DNA of 64,000 bases from Ustulina deusta (Eukaryota; Ascomycota; Sordariomycetes; Xylariales; Xylariaceae), in contig JAJNNX010000027.1 in assembly GCA_023159155.1 (NCBI GenBank), positions 496,001-560,000 on the forward strand, written 5' to 3'. The notes below the pieces were generated by a model. The model ran no database searches, was not told the DNA's origin, and saw only the letters and a list, made by a program, of their open reading frames with translations. This document shows positions 47,444 through 59,126 of the stretch, in pieces (positions within the stretch are counted from its first letter, which is position 1; each line of letters begins with the position of its first letter). Both the position numbers and the translations under genes were made by a program.

Positions 47444-47803
47444 CTAATAATAAGCTTCAACTGTACTGACCGCCGAGACTGCATTGAGCGGCGCCATCGT
47501 GGACGCATCCCAGTAATACGAAGCTTGATCTTGCGCTTCCGAGAGGGTGTGCTGATGTTCGCCTTGTCCTTCTTGCGGCTGTCGGGAGGACGCTTGCTGT
47601 GGATCGAAGGAGAGGGCGAGGGCGAGGTCTGCGGGGAGGATCGCGGATGGGTCGGTGAAGCTCTGGTGCGCTTCGGCGGCGTCTAAGGCGTCGGTCGGTG
47701 GAGAGCGGGCGGATCCTCGGGACTGCTGATGGTCGTCTTCTCGAGTTGTAGATGTAGACGTAGTAGAGGCGTCGTGATCGCCGTTTGGGGCCGTCGTACT
47801 CAT
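47444..47803 (-). CDS. small Ser/Thr/Gln-rich acidic ORF, function unknown
   Basis: A 119-codon frame begins with ATG in a clean context and reads as low-complexity protein. It has an N-terminus rich in Ser, Thr, Asp and Gln, then AILPADLALALSFDPQQAS and QASYYWDASTMAPLNAVSA. A GTCAGT near the end could be a donor, so the frame may be the first exon of a longer gene. It lies on the same strand about 200-300 bp upstream of the Nudix gene but does not resemble a Nudix N-terminus. The amino-acid bias suits an activation-domain-like or disordered protein. I do not recognise it. Confidence 0.4.
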   Translation of the reverse strand: MSTTAPNGDHDASTTSTSTTREDDHQQSRGSARSPPTDALDAAEAHQSFTDPSAILPADLALALSFDPQQASSRQPQEGQGEHQHTLSEAQDQASYYWDASTMAPLNAVSAVSTVEAYY

Positions 47804-48591
47804 GGTTTAAAAAGAAAGAAAAAAATGGTGATTTTTTTGGAGTAAAGGTTGCAGTATGGTAGAGAAATGTATATACCTATCTATGTGTATGCATGGACAT
47901 GTAAGAATCCAGCCCAACGAATCGGTAACTTGGCTCCATGTTGACGTAGGTATGGGAATACTTACCTAGGTAGATACGTTAGCTAGTGGCACTGCCGGTC
48001 GGATCCTTGCTGTTGGTGTACCAAGTTGACAAGGTGAAAGTGGGGGTTTCTGTTCCGTCTCCCCACTTTCTCAATTTGGTAACAGGATGGAAGCAACTCT
48101 GTCGTGAACACGAAGTACTTCACAGGTAAGGTAAGATTATGTGAGATAGCTTTTAAATAACACGTTTTTATTGAGGCAATATATTCTAGGTATTAAATAA
48201 TAACTAGTACTCTGTTATATATATATTTGAATGGTTTTTCGATTATTATTTTTTTCTAGTTAAGGTATTTTAGTTTGTAATTTCTTTGGAAAATAAACGT
48301 AATTACCTGTAACGATTGATTTCTAGTAGTACAACCTTGTGTGAGCCAGGTATGTATGCAACATTTCTCTCAAACTTATGTGACTACCTAGGTACCTATA
48401 TGCCGGGAGGCCACCACTACCTATTAGGTATGTAGTATTCAATATTCCACACCCTACCTAACATCCTTTCTCTCGACCCCCTCGGCGCGCTATGGTGGTG
48501 AGTACCTACTAGTACCCCATGAATACTACCCGTCCCACTGTATCCCACGTTTGGAAGGACTACAGAGTGCTTTAAGTCAGACCATAATGCT
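47804..48591. other. A+T-rich spacer with palindromes
   Basis: This spacer holds two CTACCTAGGTA-type palindromes (47962-47974, 48384-48399) and A+T-rich DNA. No gene is seen. Confidence 0.6.
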
Positions 48592-49899
48592 TCATTCCGC
48601 ATTACGGCGAACCTGACGCCTGAATTCATCTCGCCTTTTCTCTCTCTTGGATTCGTCGGAGCTAATTCCCAAACCTTGCTTTGCTTTTGATAGTATGCTC
48701 TTGGCTCTCGGGGTCGGCGAGACGACGCCCTGCTTGTCTAACTGGCTGAGGATTTCAGTAAACCCGGGAGGGGGCTTTGGGCTGTTCTGCCTTGAGGGAC
48801 GACGCAGGCTGCCAAACCTACCCAGCCCTGATCGTCGTTTTTCAGGATTGGACGCCCTTCCCACTGACGCTGACCGTGGCGGGAACGGTGTCTTGACAAA
48901 ATCCTCTTGGACGGAGTGCGCCGCGAGTTTGAGAGGAGGGGGTACCGGTCGTTGGCCAGCTCTCGGTCTATCCGATGAGAACGAGTCAATCTTTGGCATG
49001 GCAAAGGATATCTTAGGTTCTCCCAGGTATATGTTAATTTCTTGAGGCTCATTTTGTTGACTACCGCTGTAGGTTGATTGCGTACGCATTTGTGGTTGGA
49101 CTATCTGGCGTCCTGATGCATTGTCAAAGTAATGCGAGCTCCCGACATCCGGCCCAGGCTCACCAAACCCGTCAATATCGAAACCGGGACTGAGGGGGCT
49201 GCCTGGATCACTATACCGAAAATTTGGCTTTGGCAATTGGCCGTCCGACGCCCCCAAGACAGCACCGCCCGAGAACTGACTTTTCTCTCTGGCCGGATTT
49301 GAGGGATCCGGCCGCTCGTCCTCGTCAGATGAGGTATCGTCAAACCATGACTCATAATATGTGGGCGCTGGACCTGTCTCGGAAGCTGTCCCTCCCTCGA
49401 AGCCTTCGGAGAGCGGCGATACAATGTAATTTTTCCAGTTCGATGTTCCAGGAGTGTCAATCGGACTAACCAGCTCATCGCCGTTCGCCCACATGAATAT
49501 GAGTTTGGAATCTGGATGCTGTGGCTGAGGGGAGACGACATCTGGATGCTCATCCAATTGCCAGTTTGTCGGTATTGATATCTGCGGCGGCTGCGCCATC
49601 GCTAGCGCGCTCTCGTCTATTTCCCCAGCAAAAGCAGTTCTTTTGCGGCCACCGTTCCCATCACTAGCAGCCAAAAGGTGTCGTGGCGTGTAGTCTTCTT
49701 CGAGGTTATGTGATGATGAAGAAGGCGACAGAGGTCGGGGCTCTGTTAATATGGGTAGTGATGGTAAATCCCGAGACGCATACTGGTCGGCATCTTCAGG
49801 CGGAGGATAGGGCTGAGGTCCGGTGAGGACCCATTCCTGGCCTCTCGGAGTTGGCGTAGGTTTATCGTAATGCTCTGACATGTTCTTCTGTGCAGCCAT
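48592..49899 (-). CDS. disordered protein of unknown function, 435 aa
   Basis: Single-exon frame of 435 codons with coding-like composition and no competing long frame. The protein is Pro/Ser/Asp-rich and largely disordered: PYPPPEDADQYASRDLPSLP near the N-terminus, an acidic patch (SWFDDTSSDEDERPDPSNP, about residue 190), YLGEPKISFAMPKIDSF (about 300) and a basic C-terminus (LGRFGSLRRPSRQNSPKPPP, ending EKRRDEFRRQVRRNAE). The segment PPPGFTEILSQLDKQG before the basic tail reads like a short conserved helix. No enzyme motif or membrane segment is present. A second ATG at codon 7 (MSEHYDKP) is an alternative start. Function unknown; a regulatory or scaffold role would be a guess. Confidence 0.75.
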   Translation of the reverse strand: MAAQKNMSEHYDKPTPTPRGQEWVLTGPQPYPPPEDADQYASRDLPSLPILTEPRPLSPSSSSHNLEEDYTPRHLLAASDGNGGRKRTAFAGEIDESALAMAQPPQISIPTNWQLDEHPDVVSPQPQHPDSKLIFMWANGDELVSPIDTPGTSNWKNYIVSPLSEGFEGGTASETGPAPTYYESWFDDTSSDEDERPDPSNPAREKSQFSGGAVLGASDGQLPKPNFRYSDPGSPLSPGFDIDGFGEPGPDVGSSHYFDNASGRQIVQPQMRTQSTYSGSQQNEPQEINIYLGEPKISFAMPKIDSFSSDRPRAGQRPVPPPLKLAAHSVQEDFVKTPFPPRSASVGRASNPEKRRSGLGRFGSLRRPSRQNSPKPPPGFTEILSQLDKQGVVSPTPRAKSILSKAKQGLGISSDESKREKRRDEFRRQVRRNAE

Positions 49900-51735
49900 C
49901 TTTCAACATAGAGTGGTGTTTCCGTTTTGAAGTGGTCAGTTAGCCCGTGTGTGTGATCTCGCCCCTAAGACGCATCAAGGTGGCTTGTCTCTCCCGAGCA
50001 TTGACAAAGAACAGGAGAATATGGAGAGCAAGACATTTTCTTTCAGACCAACTTTACGACATCCAATCCTGATCCTTTGTCAAGCAAGAGTCTATATCAA
50101 AGAAGCACTATGTGACCGGAGATACGCTAGCATCCCTTGGTACTACCTTCATAGTGATGAGTGGGCCACTGCAACAAATCAAAATACCAACAATGTAATA
50201 GTAGAGTGTTCACGTTTTGTCCAGCTTACGTGTGGAAAATAAAATAATGATTGATGTTGAATGAATCATATTTATGTGTTGATGAATGGAAATTCATGAT
50301 TACCTATTGCTTTCTGGTCCCTTTTGTCTGCTGCAGCATGCTAGGTGAGGGGGCATGGCCCACTTAGAAGGGGAAGCATACATGTGATTGTGATCAACAA
50401 TTGAACCATGAGTCTTGGAAGGGTTATGGGCGACGTCATATTTATGCAATCGAGCAGTTGCTATTTCATGGTCTAAATTTGCAAGGCGAGAAGGGCATGG
50501 CAGGTGACAGTTGATCACGTCTTGTGACCAGGTCGGAAGTGCCGGAGTGTTCATCACACACTGCTACCCAGCATTCAGACGCAAGTTGTAATAATCTAGG
50601 GTCAAGATGAGAATTATAAGAGGTTGGTGATTGAAATGGCAATTGGTTGGATGAAAACAGTTGTTGATGAGGGTGCTATCGAAGCTTGTGACACTTAGGA
50701 TCCTGTTGTTACAAGAGAATTGGTACTTAGCCTCGAATAGGAAAGATGGAAGTACTACTACCAGTATATCGCCGTATAAAAAACGAGTAAACATTATTTG
50801 CAGCAATTTGTAGGTCTGAAACAACCCATCACAATGTTGTAATAATACAGGAATATAGGTGCTTATGTAAACTATATATTACCTTGGTAGTACGTAATAG
50901 AGTCGGCATACTACAAAATAAAGTAATAGGTGGTTAGAGTATTGTTTCGTAATAACATAGTGCCTTGCGACAACTTGCTGGTTTAGCCGCAAGGTTAAGG
51001 AGAGGTAGGGAGGACGGCGTAATTCTAAACCAACCAGGAGGAGAAACGCGAACGCTTTAGTTTGAGCGAAGGACATGGTGTCGAAGTTACTTGTGCACCG
51101 CCTCGTCCGCCCATCCAACTGCGCCTTAAACGCGATGTGGCTTGTGACCGTTGTTCGCGAACGGCTGAGCAAATCTGGTGATCTTCTGAGAGTATCATGG
51201 CCCCGGCCAGTCTCTGGTCAGTAGCTGGGGCCGCCTGTACCGAATAAGAAACACTAGGACCCTTTCCCACTAGATACACGAAGTACGGGCTACCTCGAGT
51301 GTCACTGTCCACTACACTCCGACGCCCATAGGGCTGCATACATTGCATCCACTAATATGTACACTATACCTACGACAACTATGAGTGGTCACTTGAAGAG
51401 ATCCATGTGGGGAAGACACAGAGAAGACATGGGACTTCGCCAGCGATAGAGCAAAAAGGCAAGTGCAACTGTTCAAGGCAGCAGACAAGGAACGGCATCC
51501 TCAACACCATTCTGCTCCACTCTGGGAGGCAGCTCTCACATCCCCATATTTTTTAGCGACTTGTTAATAACCATTCGCATGCAATAGACACGCTCTGGTT
51601 GAGACTCTGACTTCCTCTTCCCCTAATCTGCCTAGGGAGACTAGATGCCTGTTATATTCGCCCAGGCTCCCATTCCCTCCGTTTTCCACTGTCTCTAGTA
51701 ATCTGATCGTCGAAGCTTTTTGCATAGTGTACCTG

Positions 51736-51795
51736 ATCTGGTGTAGGCTTGGGGGTCGTTTCCTGCTCGGTATTACCGAATCACCTACACCAGAT
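51736..51795. repeat. 12-bp perfect inverted repeat upstream of CHK2-like gene
   Basis: ATCTGGTGTAGG at 51736-51747 and its exact complement CCTACACCAGAT at 51784-51795 are separated by 36 bp. The right arm ends 72 bp before the predicted kinase ATG and 6 bp before the tandem repeat. Confidence 0.85.
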
Positions 51796-51800
51796 ACTGG

Positions 51801-51838
51801 GTTCTGTCGAGTTCTGTCGAGTTCTGTCGAGTTCTGTG
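51801..51838. repeat. 10-bp tandem repeat (GTTCTGTCGA) upstream of CHK2-like gene
   Basis: Three perfect copies of GTTCTGTCGA and a partial fourth end 29 bp before the predicted start codon of the kinase. Placement suggests the 5' UTR or core promoter. Confidence 0.9.
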
Positions 51839-51866
51839 TTTCCATTCGTTCCCGAAGCCTTCGATC

Positions 51867-54152
51867 ATGGCTCCGCGCGAGAAGAGCCAATTGAAGCGTG
51901 CTAGAGTCGGTCACTCAACCCCGTCCTCTCGTCGCTCTCGTTAACCATACCTGTCGTCAGGACTCTCCAACCCACCAGGACAGCGACCTCGCCAAAAAAC
52001 CGCGGCGGTCGGAGCGTCTGTCACACAAACATGACGCAGACACCGGCGCCGACAAGCTCAAAACCCCCATCATCACGAACCAGCTCCCTTCCCCCGTCAC
52101 CCACTTGGCTGATGGCAGCGACACCTACAAGGAGCCCACCGCCGAACCTCCTGAGGGCCGCCCCAGTCAGGTCACCCATCGTACACCCGACGATACCTAC
52201 TCGCAGGCTCAAGCCTTCTCCTCACCGCCCCAGGACACGCAGGCCTTCCCGACCTCTCAGTATGTCGACCCCAATGCCGCCTTGTCGGAAGAGGTGCAAG
52301 ACGAAGTCAAGGAGGGAGTCTGGGGCTACCTCTTCCCTCTCGACACGAGATACGGTAGATGTATCGTGTTGAGGAAGCGCAGCATGTGTCCCCACACTAA
52401 TGGCATTGCCGGTGCTGTGGAGTCGAAAAAGAAGGAAGGAAATACGAAAGGCGCTCTGGAGCAGGAGGAGACGTACGAGAAATCTAAAACAAAAGGTGTG
52501 CTGTCAGGTGGATATCTAATAGGGCGCCACCCAGAGTGCGGTAAGTATATCCCTGCTGCTACTAGAGCCCTCGTAGGCGAGGCCGTCTGACCTGGTACAC
52601 AGATGTCGTCGTAGATGACCCCGTAGTCTCAAACCGTCATTGCCTCATATTCACCGAAAATAAGGGCGACGATGCTATTGCCGTCATGGAGGATCTGTCG
52701 AGCAACGGCACCTTCGTCAATGAGGCCATAGTTGGCCGCAACCAACGGCGCGAATTACAAGAACAAGACGAGATCGCGGTCATGGACAAGGCTCGCTTCA
52801 TCTTTCGCTATCCTCGTAGTCGCACTTCAAGTGACTTTTTACAACAGTATACCCTGCTTGAGCGCTTAGGCAAAGGCCATTTTGCTGAGGTATTTCTGTG
52901 CGTCGAGAAGTCCACGGGCCAGCGGTACGCTGTCAAGATTTTTACCAAGCATCCTGGTATGGAGGAACGGTCCAAGATGGAAGGGTTGCAACAGGAGATA
53001 GCAGTCTTGATGGGTGTCAGCCACCCGAACGTCCTTTGTCTCAAAGATACGTTCAACGAGAAGAATGCCGTATACCTCGTGCTGGAGTTGGCACCTGAAG
53101 GCGAACTTTTCAATCATATCGTACTGAAGCAAAAACTTTCGGAAGATGAAACGAGAAAACTTTTTCTCCAGCTATTCCAAGGCATCAAATATTTGGTACG
53201 TCTACTACCCTCAGCCACACCCTCTAGTGTTGATGTGATACTAACGGTCCCAAGCACGACCGCAACATTGTTCATCGCGATATCAAGCCTGAGAATATCC
53301 TTCTCGTGGATAAAGATGTCCACGTTAAACTTGCGGATTTTGGCCTTGCTAAGATCATTGGTGAGGAGTCATTCACTACAACACTATGTGGCACACCAAG
53401 CTACGTTGCGCCAGAGATCTTAGCCGAAGGGCGCCATAGAAAGTATACCAAGGCTGTTGATATCTGGTCTCTCGGAGTTGTGCTCTATATTTGCCTCTGT
53501 GGCTTCCCGCCATTTTCAGATGAACTGTACAGTCGCGATTTCCCCTACACACTATCGCAACAAATCAAGAGTGGACGATTTGACTACCCGTCTCCTTACT
53601 GGGACTCAGTTGGAGACCCGGCGCGTACGTTTACACTTATCCCGAGCTTCAAGAGGAAAGCACTAACCAACCATGATAGTGGACTTAATTGATCATATGC
53701 TAATGGTTGAACCGAAGAGGCGCTTTACTGTTGATCAATGTCTACAACATCCTTGGCTTACTCAAAAGTCGGTTGGGGTGGCCGATAGTACCGATGGCCT
53801 TGTGGACGGTATTGGTGGCCTCGACATGCATCGCCGAGGAGTAGTTCGCGAACGAACCCTTCTTAGCTCCATCAACTCAGTGCACTTGTCGCGCAAAGTG
53901 CCTCTAGGCCCGAATGCGAAGCAACCGCTCAAGATATATGCAAAGAATCCAACCGCACAAGCGAGGGGTGGACCCTCAGAAGCTCGACCTGCCGACGAAC
54001 GAGCACCCGAAGAATTCGTACAAATGGGTGGGAAAGGTGACCAGGAGCTTTTTGCAGATGATTCTAACACTTTCTACTCCGCATCCGAAGCTGCAGCCGC
54101 GAAGAGCGCGAAGCCTAAGGGGAAAGGGAAGGGAAAGGTTAATGGTAAATGA
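51867..54152 (+). CDS. CHK2/RAD53-type DNA-damage checkpoint kinase (FHA + kinase)
   Basis: Effector kinase of the DNA-damage checkpoint, orthologous in layout to yeast RAD53/CDS1 and Neurospora PRD-4; about 684 aa. Exons: 51867-51905, 51961-52540, 52603-53195, 53255-53624, 53680-54152; phases all agree. The N-terminus has a basic stretch (KKPRRSER) and an SQ/TQ cluster (four sites within residues 82-113), the expected target of ATM/ATR-type kinases. The FHA domain (about 150-275) has GRHPECD, SNRHC and SSNGTF, split by the 52541-52602 intron. The kinase domain starts near 289 (LGKGHFAEVF). Lys is in YAVKIF (about 318), then HRDIKPEN, DFGLAK and GTPSYVAPE. The C-terminal tail is basic (KPKGKGKGKVNGK). 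The tiny first exon is supported by phase and a TTAAC branch before GTCAG. Convergent with PMR1. Confidence 0.93.
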
Positions 54153-55758
54153 TAGGACGAGCGAGCATATATATGCTGTACCTCGGCAGGCTCTGCAGAG
54201 GTCAGCGTGTGAAGGGTGTTGATCTGTACCTATTTGCATGGCATTAGCTATGTCTTAGCCCTGGCAAGGGAAGGGCTCTTCGGCTTGTGCTCTTATTATT
54301 CAAGGAGCTATACTCCGTGCAGTCGACAGCCCAAGTCATACTTTTCACGTACTTATTCAGGCACATTAGTATGCTCTGTGTTTGAGCTGGCTGTGGCATT
54401 TACTTGATGGTTTTACGCTGTGGCAATGTTGGAAGCGCTCTCGGACATGTCTTGCCAGCGGATTTGGTGGTCACGGACACAGGAAAAATTGGGAGTGCAT
54501 CATCTTGGCGTCTATGTATATAATAATACTATAAATCCAACCTAATAGAACACGTAAAAATAAGACTTCAGGTAACGCAGCAGTGCAATGTAATTGCTTC
54601 ATTTTCTATGTTTTTGTATGCGCCCTTGTAAAATGGACGTGTATATCAAGGAGTTCTTCATGATATACACTGGCCTAGTCCTAATTAGTGCTGGGTAGTT
54701 TTATATTGCTTTACACACATTTCGTCGATGGGGCACAAGGAGACTGGACAGGAGTTGTTAAATCCGAGAAAGGTTTCTATAGCCATCAGAATTCTCTCTC
54801 TCTTTCCATCGATTAGAGCACAATACATGTTCTCCTCAGTTTATCGCCAACAGAAATAAACAATGGGAGATAATCCGAAAGAACTATCTGGGTAAGTTTT
54901 ATTACATGACTTCTTACCGTTGGGAATACTTTACTATTTGGCATATTTTCAAACGGGTGAAAAGTTCGTAACGAGACTTCGTGGACGAAACACCCGAATG
55001 AACGAACGAACAAAGGAACGACTTTATTGTGTTGGCCTGGCTAGAGAGAGAAGGAGAGAGGGGGGGGGGGCGTGAGCGCGAGACCGAAAGCCTTCAACTC
55101 AAATTTACCTACCTTACGTAACCTCGCCAAAGCCAGTGAGTGGGTGGCCGTCGGCTGAGATGGGGAGTTGATTGAACACATACATGATTGTGTCGTAAAA
55201 AGGTGTCTCGGATTTGTTCCTTATCCCGATACTCACAATTTAAGCTATATATCTTAGGTACATAGGCGCCTTCGCTGGGGGAGGCATGGATACAGGTAAG
55301 AGTATAATTCATAGATAAAGGAATAAAAATAAAAATAAAAAGGAAAGAGGAAAGGCTGGAGTGGCGTATGCTGATAGCTCTTACGTTCGTGACTGTCCTC
55401 ATTTTAAATAATGGTACTGTCACAGTCTTCATGTGTCGTAACGGGCTGTTTGTATGGGATCATTGAGGTAATGTGACAAATATGCGTAGAGTCTAGATTT
55501 GTACAACGTGTTTATATGTATATGTAGTATTGGTACATGTATATTTATCTGTGTATATATTGCCTCTCAAGCAGACTTCAAACAACCAACCTCGCGCCAT
55601 AACGCCCAACAGAGCCGCTGAATGATGAAAACTTATACAGTAGGTATAGAGACAGGGTACTAAATAATACAGGCCAGGATGTCTGTGCATTTACCTTGGC
55701 ACCAATTCGCGAGACAAGAACATAAATGGCGATGGAAAGCAGACAACATGTCCTTTTT
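54153..55758. other. convergent 3' spacer
   Basis: A+T-rich spacer between the kinase and PMR1 3' ends with a G homopolymer (about 55060-55071). No gene is supported. Confidence 0.6.
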
Positions 55759-58700
55759 CTACACTGCGAGGCTGTAACCGTTGCCGAACCGTTTCCGCCC
55801 ATATCTATACCATTTTCTGGCTTCATCTGCCCAAAACACCGAGCTTGCTAACAGTATCAAGCGTATGAGATCAACGAGACCAAGAGCCTCGGTCTGGAAG
55901 ACCTCTTGAAGCCACGGGAAATAGATGACGAGTAATTGGCCGGCTAGGCTTAGAGCTACAGCCCAGTTGAAGAGCTTGTTAGAGAACAAGCCAACCTCAC
56001 CCCGGAAGATGGACTTGCTCTCGGACCGGCATGAAAGCGCGTTGAACATGTCGAAAAGCACAAAACACGTGAAAGTCATAGTTGTATCGCGTCGCGTGAC
56101 CTGGCCATCTGCCAACATCTCATGATAATACACGATCATTGTGCCAGCCATGATGATTGCAGCTGACGTTAAGACACGTGTAATTAAAGATCGGGTCAGT
56201 ACTGGCTCACTACGTGAGCGAGGCGGTCGGGACATAACGTCGGGGTCAACCCTCTCCACACCGAGAGACTGAGCTGGGGGGCCGTCCATTATGATATCTA
56301 CGCAGAGTTAGTAATAAATCGTAAACGGGTTTTAGAATAGAGCACCTACTGATCCAAAGAATCTGCATAGCATTCAGGGGAGTTTTGAATCCCAGACAGG
56401 TGCAGAGCAGGACTAGTGTGAGACTCGCTACGCTCGTGCTGAGTTGGAACGTTATAAAGTTCTGTATGTTATTGAAAATGCCTTTACCCTCTTCAATGGC
56501 ATGTAAGATGGTGGAAAAATCGTCATCTGTGAGAATCATGTCAGATGCCTCCTTAGCGACATCAGTACCATGCATCCCCATGGATATACCGATATCCGCG
56601 CGTTTTAGTGCTGGCGCGTCATTCACACCATCACCAGTCATGGCCACAATATCGCCGCGTAACTGTAGTGCCCGGATAATTTTTAATTTGTGATCCGGAT
56701 TCGTACGGGCAAAGATCGTCGTTGTTTGCAATGCCGCCCCAAGTTCGTCATCAGTCATGCTATCCACTTCATCGCCGGTGAGTACAGGCTTCACGGATGT
56801 TTGGTTTGTTGAATGTTCCCGCGGTGTCGCGATATGCATACCGAGCTGCCTCCCTATGGCTCGCGCGGTTGTGGCGGAATCACCCGTGATCATGATAACT
56901 TTAACGCCGCCACGCATGAGCTTTCGAATCGAGCGAGCTACACCTGGCCTCGGCGGATCACTCATGCCTACTAGACCGGCGAAAACCAGACCTCGATATA
57001 ATTCCTCACTGTGAGATAGCGATGGGCTTTGATTTCCATCTCGCACGACGGGCGTACTGCTTCGAGAAACTGGACCCAATCCCCCTCTGCTCCGTGTTGA
57101 CCTATTGATAGGACCACTTGCAAAAGCCAACACACGCAGCCCCTTCTCTGCCATGTTCTCCGCCGCTTGAAGAGCTTCACGACGCCGCTGAGAATCCATG
57201 ACAACTTCTCGACCGTCCGGCATAAGATACGAATCGCAAGCATCCAGAACCTTATCAATTGCGCCCTTCATATAAGCGTATTCCTTCTCACTATTTCCAG
57301 GTTGCGCTCCAATCACAACACCCATCCACTTCCGCTCCGAACTAAATGGCATTTCCGCGGTCCGGGGCCCAATTGACTCTCTCACATCGTGCTCCTTGTA
57401 CCTATCGAGAAGATCGAGCATAGCGATATCCGTCGGCTGTCCTACCCATCGTGTGTAAGATGTGAAGTCTCTACTCTGGGTATCAGGCAATACGGCTTGC
57501 GTCCCATGGGCCAGACGTGCATTATTAGCGATGTTGCCGATACGTAGTATTTGCAATGCTGCAACGTCTGGGGGTTTTTCGGTTGCTACGTCGTCCGAAT
57601 CCACATCTAAAGGGGCTTTTGATCCAAGATACCACATTTGAGTAGTAGTCATATGATTCATTGTCAGAGTTCCTGTCTTGTCGGAACAGACGACATTAAC
57701 AGAGCCCAGTGTTTCAACACTCGGCATCTTTCGAACAATAGCATTGTGTTTTGCCATTCGATGGACGCCCAATGCCAGGGTGACAGTCACGATAATAGGG
57801 AGCCCTTCAGGAATGGCAGCCACAGCCAGTGAGATGGATATAGTGAAAAGATCGAGCAACCTTTTCCCTTGTAATAAGCCAACCAACGAGATAAGCGCAA
57901 TGATGCCAAACGATATCTGGCTCAACTGTTTTCCTAACTGATCCATATTTAGTTGAAGGGGTGATCGCGGGCTCTCAGTACCGGAGACGCTCGCAGCAAT
58001 AGTGCCGAAGTGTGTTTCACCACCTGTCGCGAACACAATGCCTTGTCCGTGGCCAGACCTGACAAGCGTGCCCATGTATGCAATATTATTTATGCCCTGA
58101 TTGCGCCCATCTTCTTTCGAATCGCTCCGGCAGGGAGGAGAGAGGACAGAAGGGCTCGGATGACGGAATTCACTCGAGTCAGGAATCGATGGTGAGTAAG
58201 CATAGCGAGATTTTGTCTCTGATGTCATCCTTGAGGGCTCGTTTTCCCCGGTGAGGTTCGACTCGTCGATTGTCAAGTCGGCTGCTTTCGTTATCCGAAT
58301 ATCGGCTGGTATCCGATCGCCAGTGGTGAACAAGACCAGATCTCCAGGTACCAACTGGGCGGCCATCACCTTTGATGATGTCGCCTCCATCTGCTCTTCC
58401 CCTGGTGTTTCGGTGCCAGTAGAGGGATCAAGGCCGTCATGCCCATCCCCGGCGGGTGGCCATGTTGAACTCTTCATGCTGGGAGAAACTTTTGAAGGTT
58501 GAGCGCGAACCAAATGAGCATGGTTTGGTATTAGGTGATTAAGGGCTTCTATTGACTTTTCCGACCGATACTCTTGCACGAATCCTACTGTAACAACGAT
58601 AGTCACTGCGACTGTAATACTAACTGCATCGTCCATGTTCCCAACAAATATGGATAGAAATGCCGAGATAAGGAGGAGGAGGATGAGTGGCTCTCGGAAT

Positions 58701-59126
58701 TGCATAAGAAAACGGAACCACAGGGGATCCGGCTCATCGTGGATAATCTCATTCGGGCCAAAGTCTTGCAGTCGAGAAAGGGCTTCCCCGGGAGCGAGCC
58801 CGTTCGTCAACGAGGTTCGTAGCCGTGTAGCTGTCTCGGCGGGTGACATGGCGGCGTATCCATCAGCTACGGACTAGAGTTATGTGTCCAGTTAGTTATT
58901 ATTATCCATCGTGAAATTCCACAAAAGGAATTAAGCTACCAGAGAAACATACCCGCGACTGGGTGGAAGTCGTTCGGACGTGGCCTGGGTGGGATGGAGA
59001 TCTGGAGCGACCAAGGGCTCCATTGCCGGCGGAGTCATAATCGCGATCGACGCCGTTGATGGTTGGTATGGATAAAGGAAGAAGCGAATGGCCTTCCGGT
59101 TCGCGATCGCGCCACGGCCATGGCAT
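55759..59126 (-). CDS. PMR1: PMR1-type Golgi Ca2+/Mn2+ P-type ATPase
   Basis: Secretory-pathway P2A pump that loads the Golgi with Ca and Mn, needed for glycosylation and secretion. Exons: 59126-58953, 58873-56350, 56297-55759, giving about 1078 aa. Motifs in order: [18 protein letters not shown] (N-terminal cation-transporter domain), LTGENEP in the actuator loop, AAIPEGLPI in helix M4 (about 413-417), the phosphorylation motif [11 protein letters not shown] (about 455), MKGAIDKVL in the nucleotide domain, [19 protein letters not shown] and [19 protein letters not shown], then the helices M5-M10. The last intron (56349-56298) joins LWI to [18 protein letters not shown], which is the PMR1-type M6 Asn/Asp region. 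The actuator loop carries two long polar insertions (about 183-226 and 274-318). A start at 59162 would add 12 residues; 59126 has A at -3. Confidence 0.95.

Larger units (their letters stand above)
49900..51866. other. spacer and promoter of the checkpoint kinase
   Basis: A+T-rich DNA with short frames only. The last 150 bp before the kinase hold a 12-bp inverted repeat and a 10-bp tandem repeat, described separately. Confidence 0.55.
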
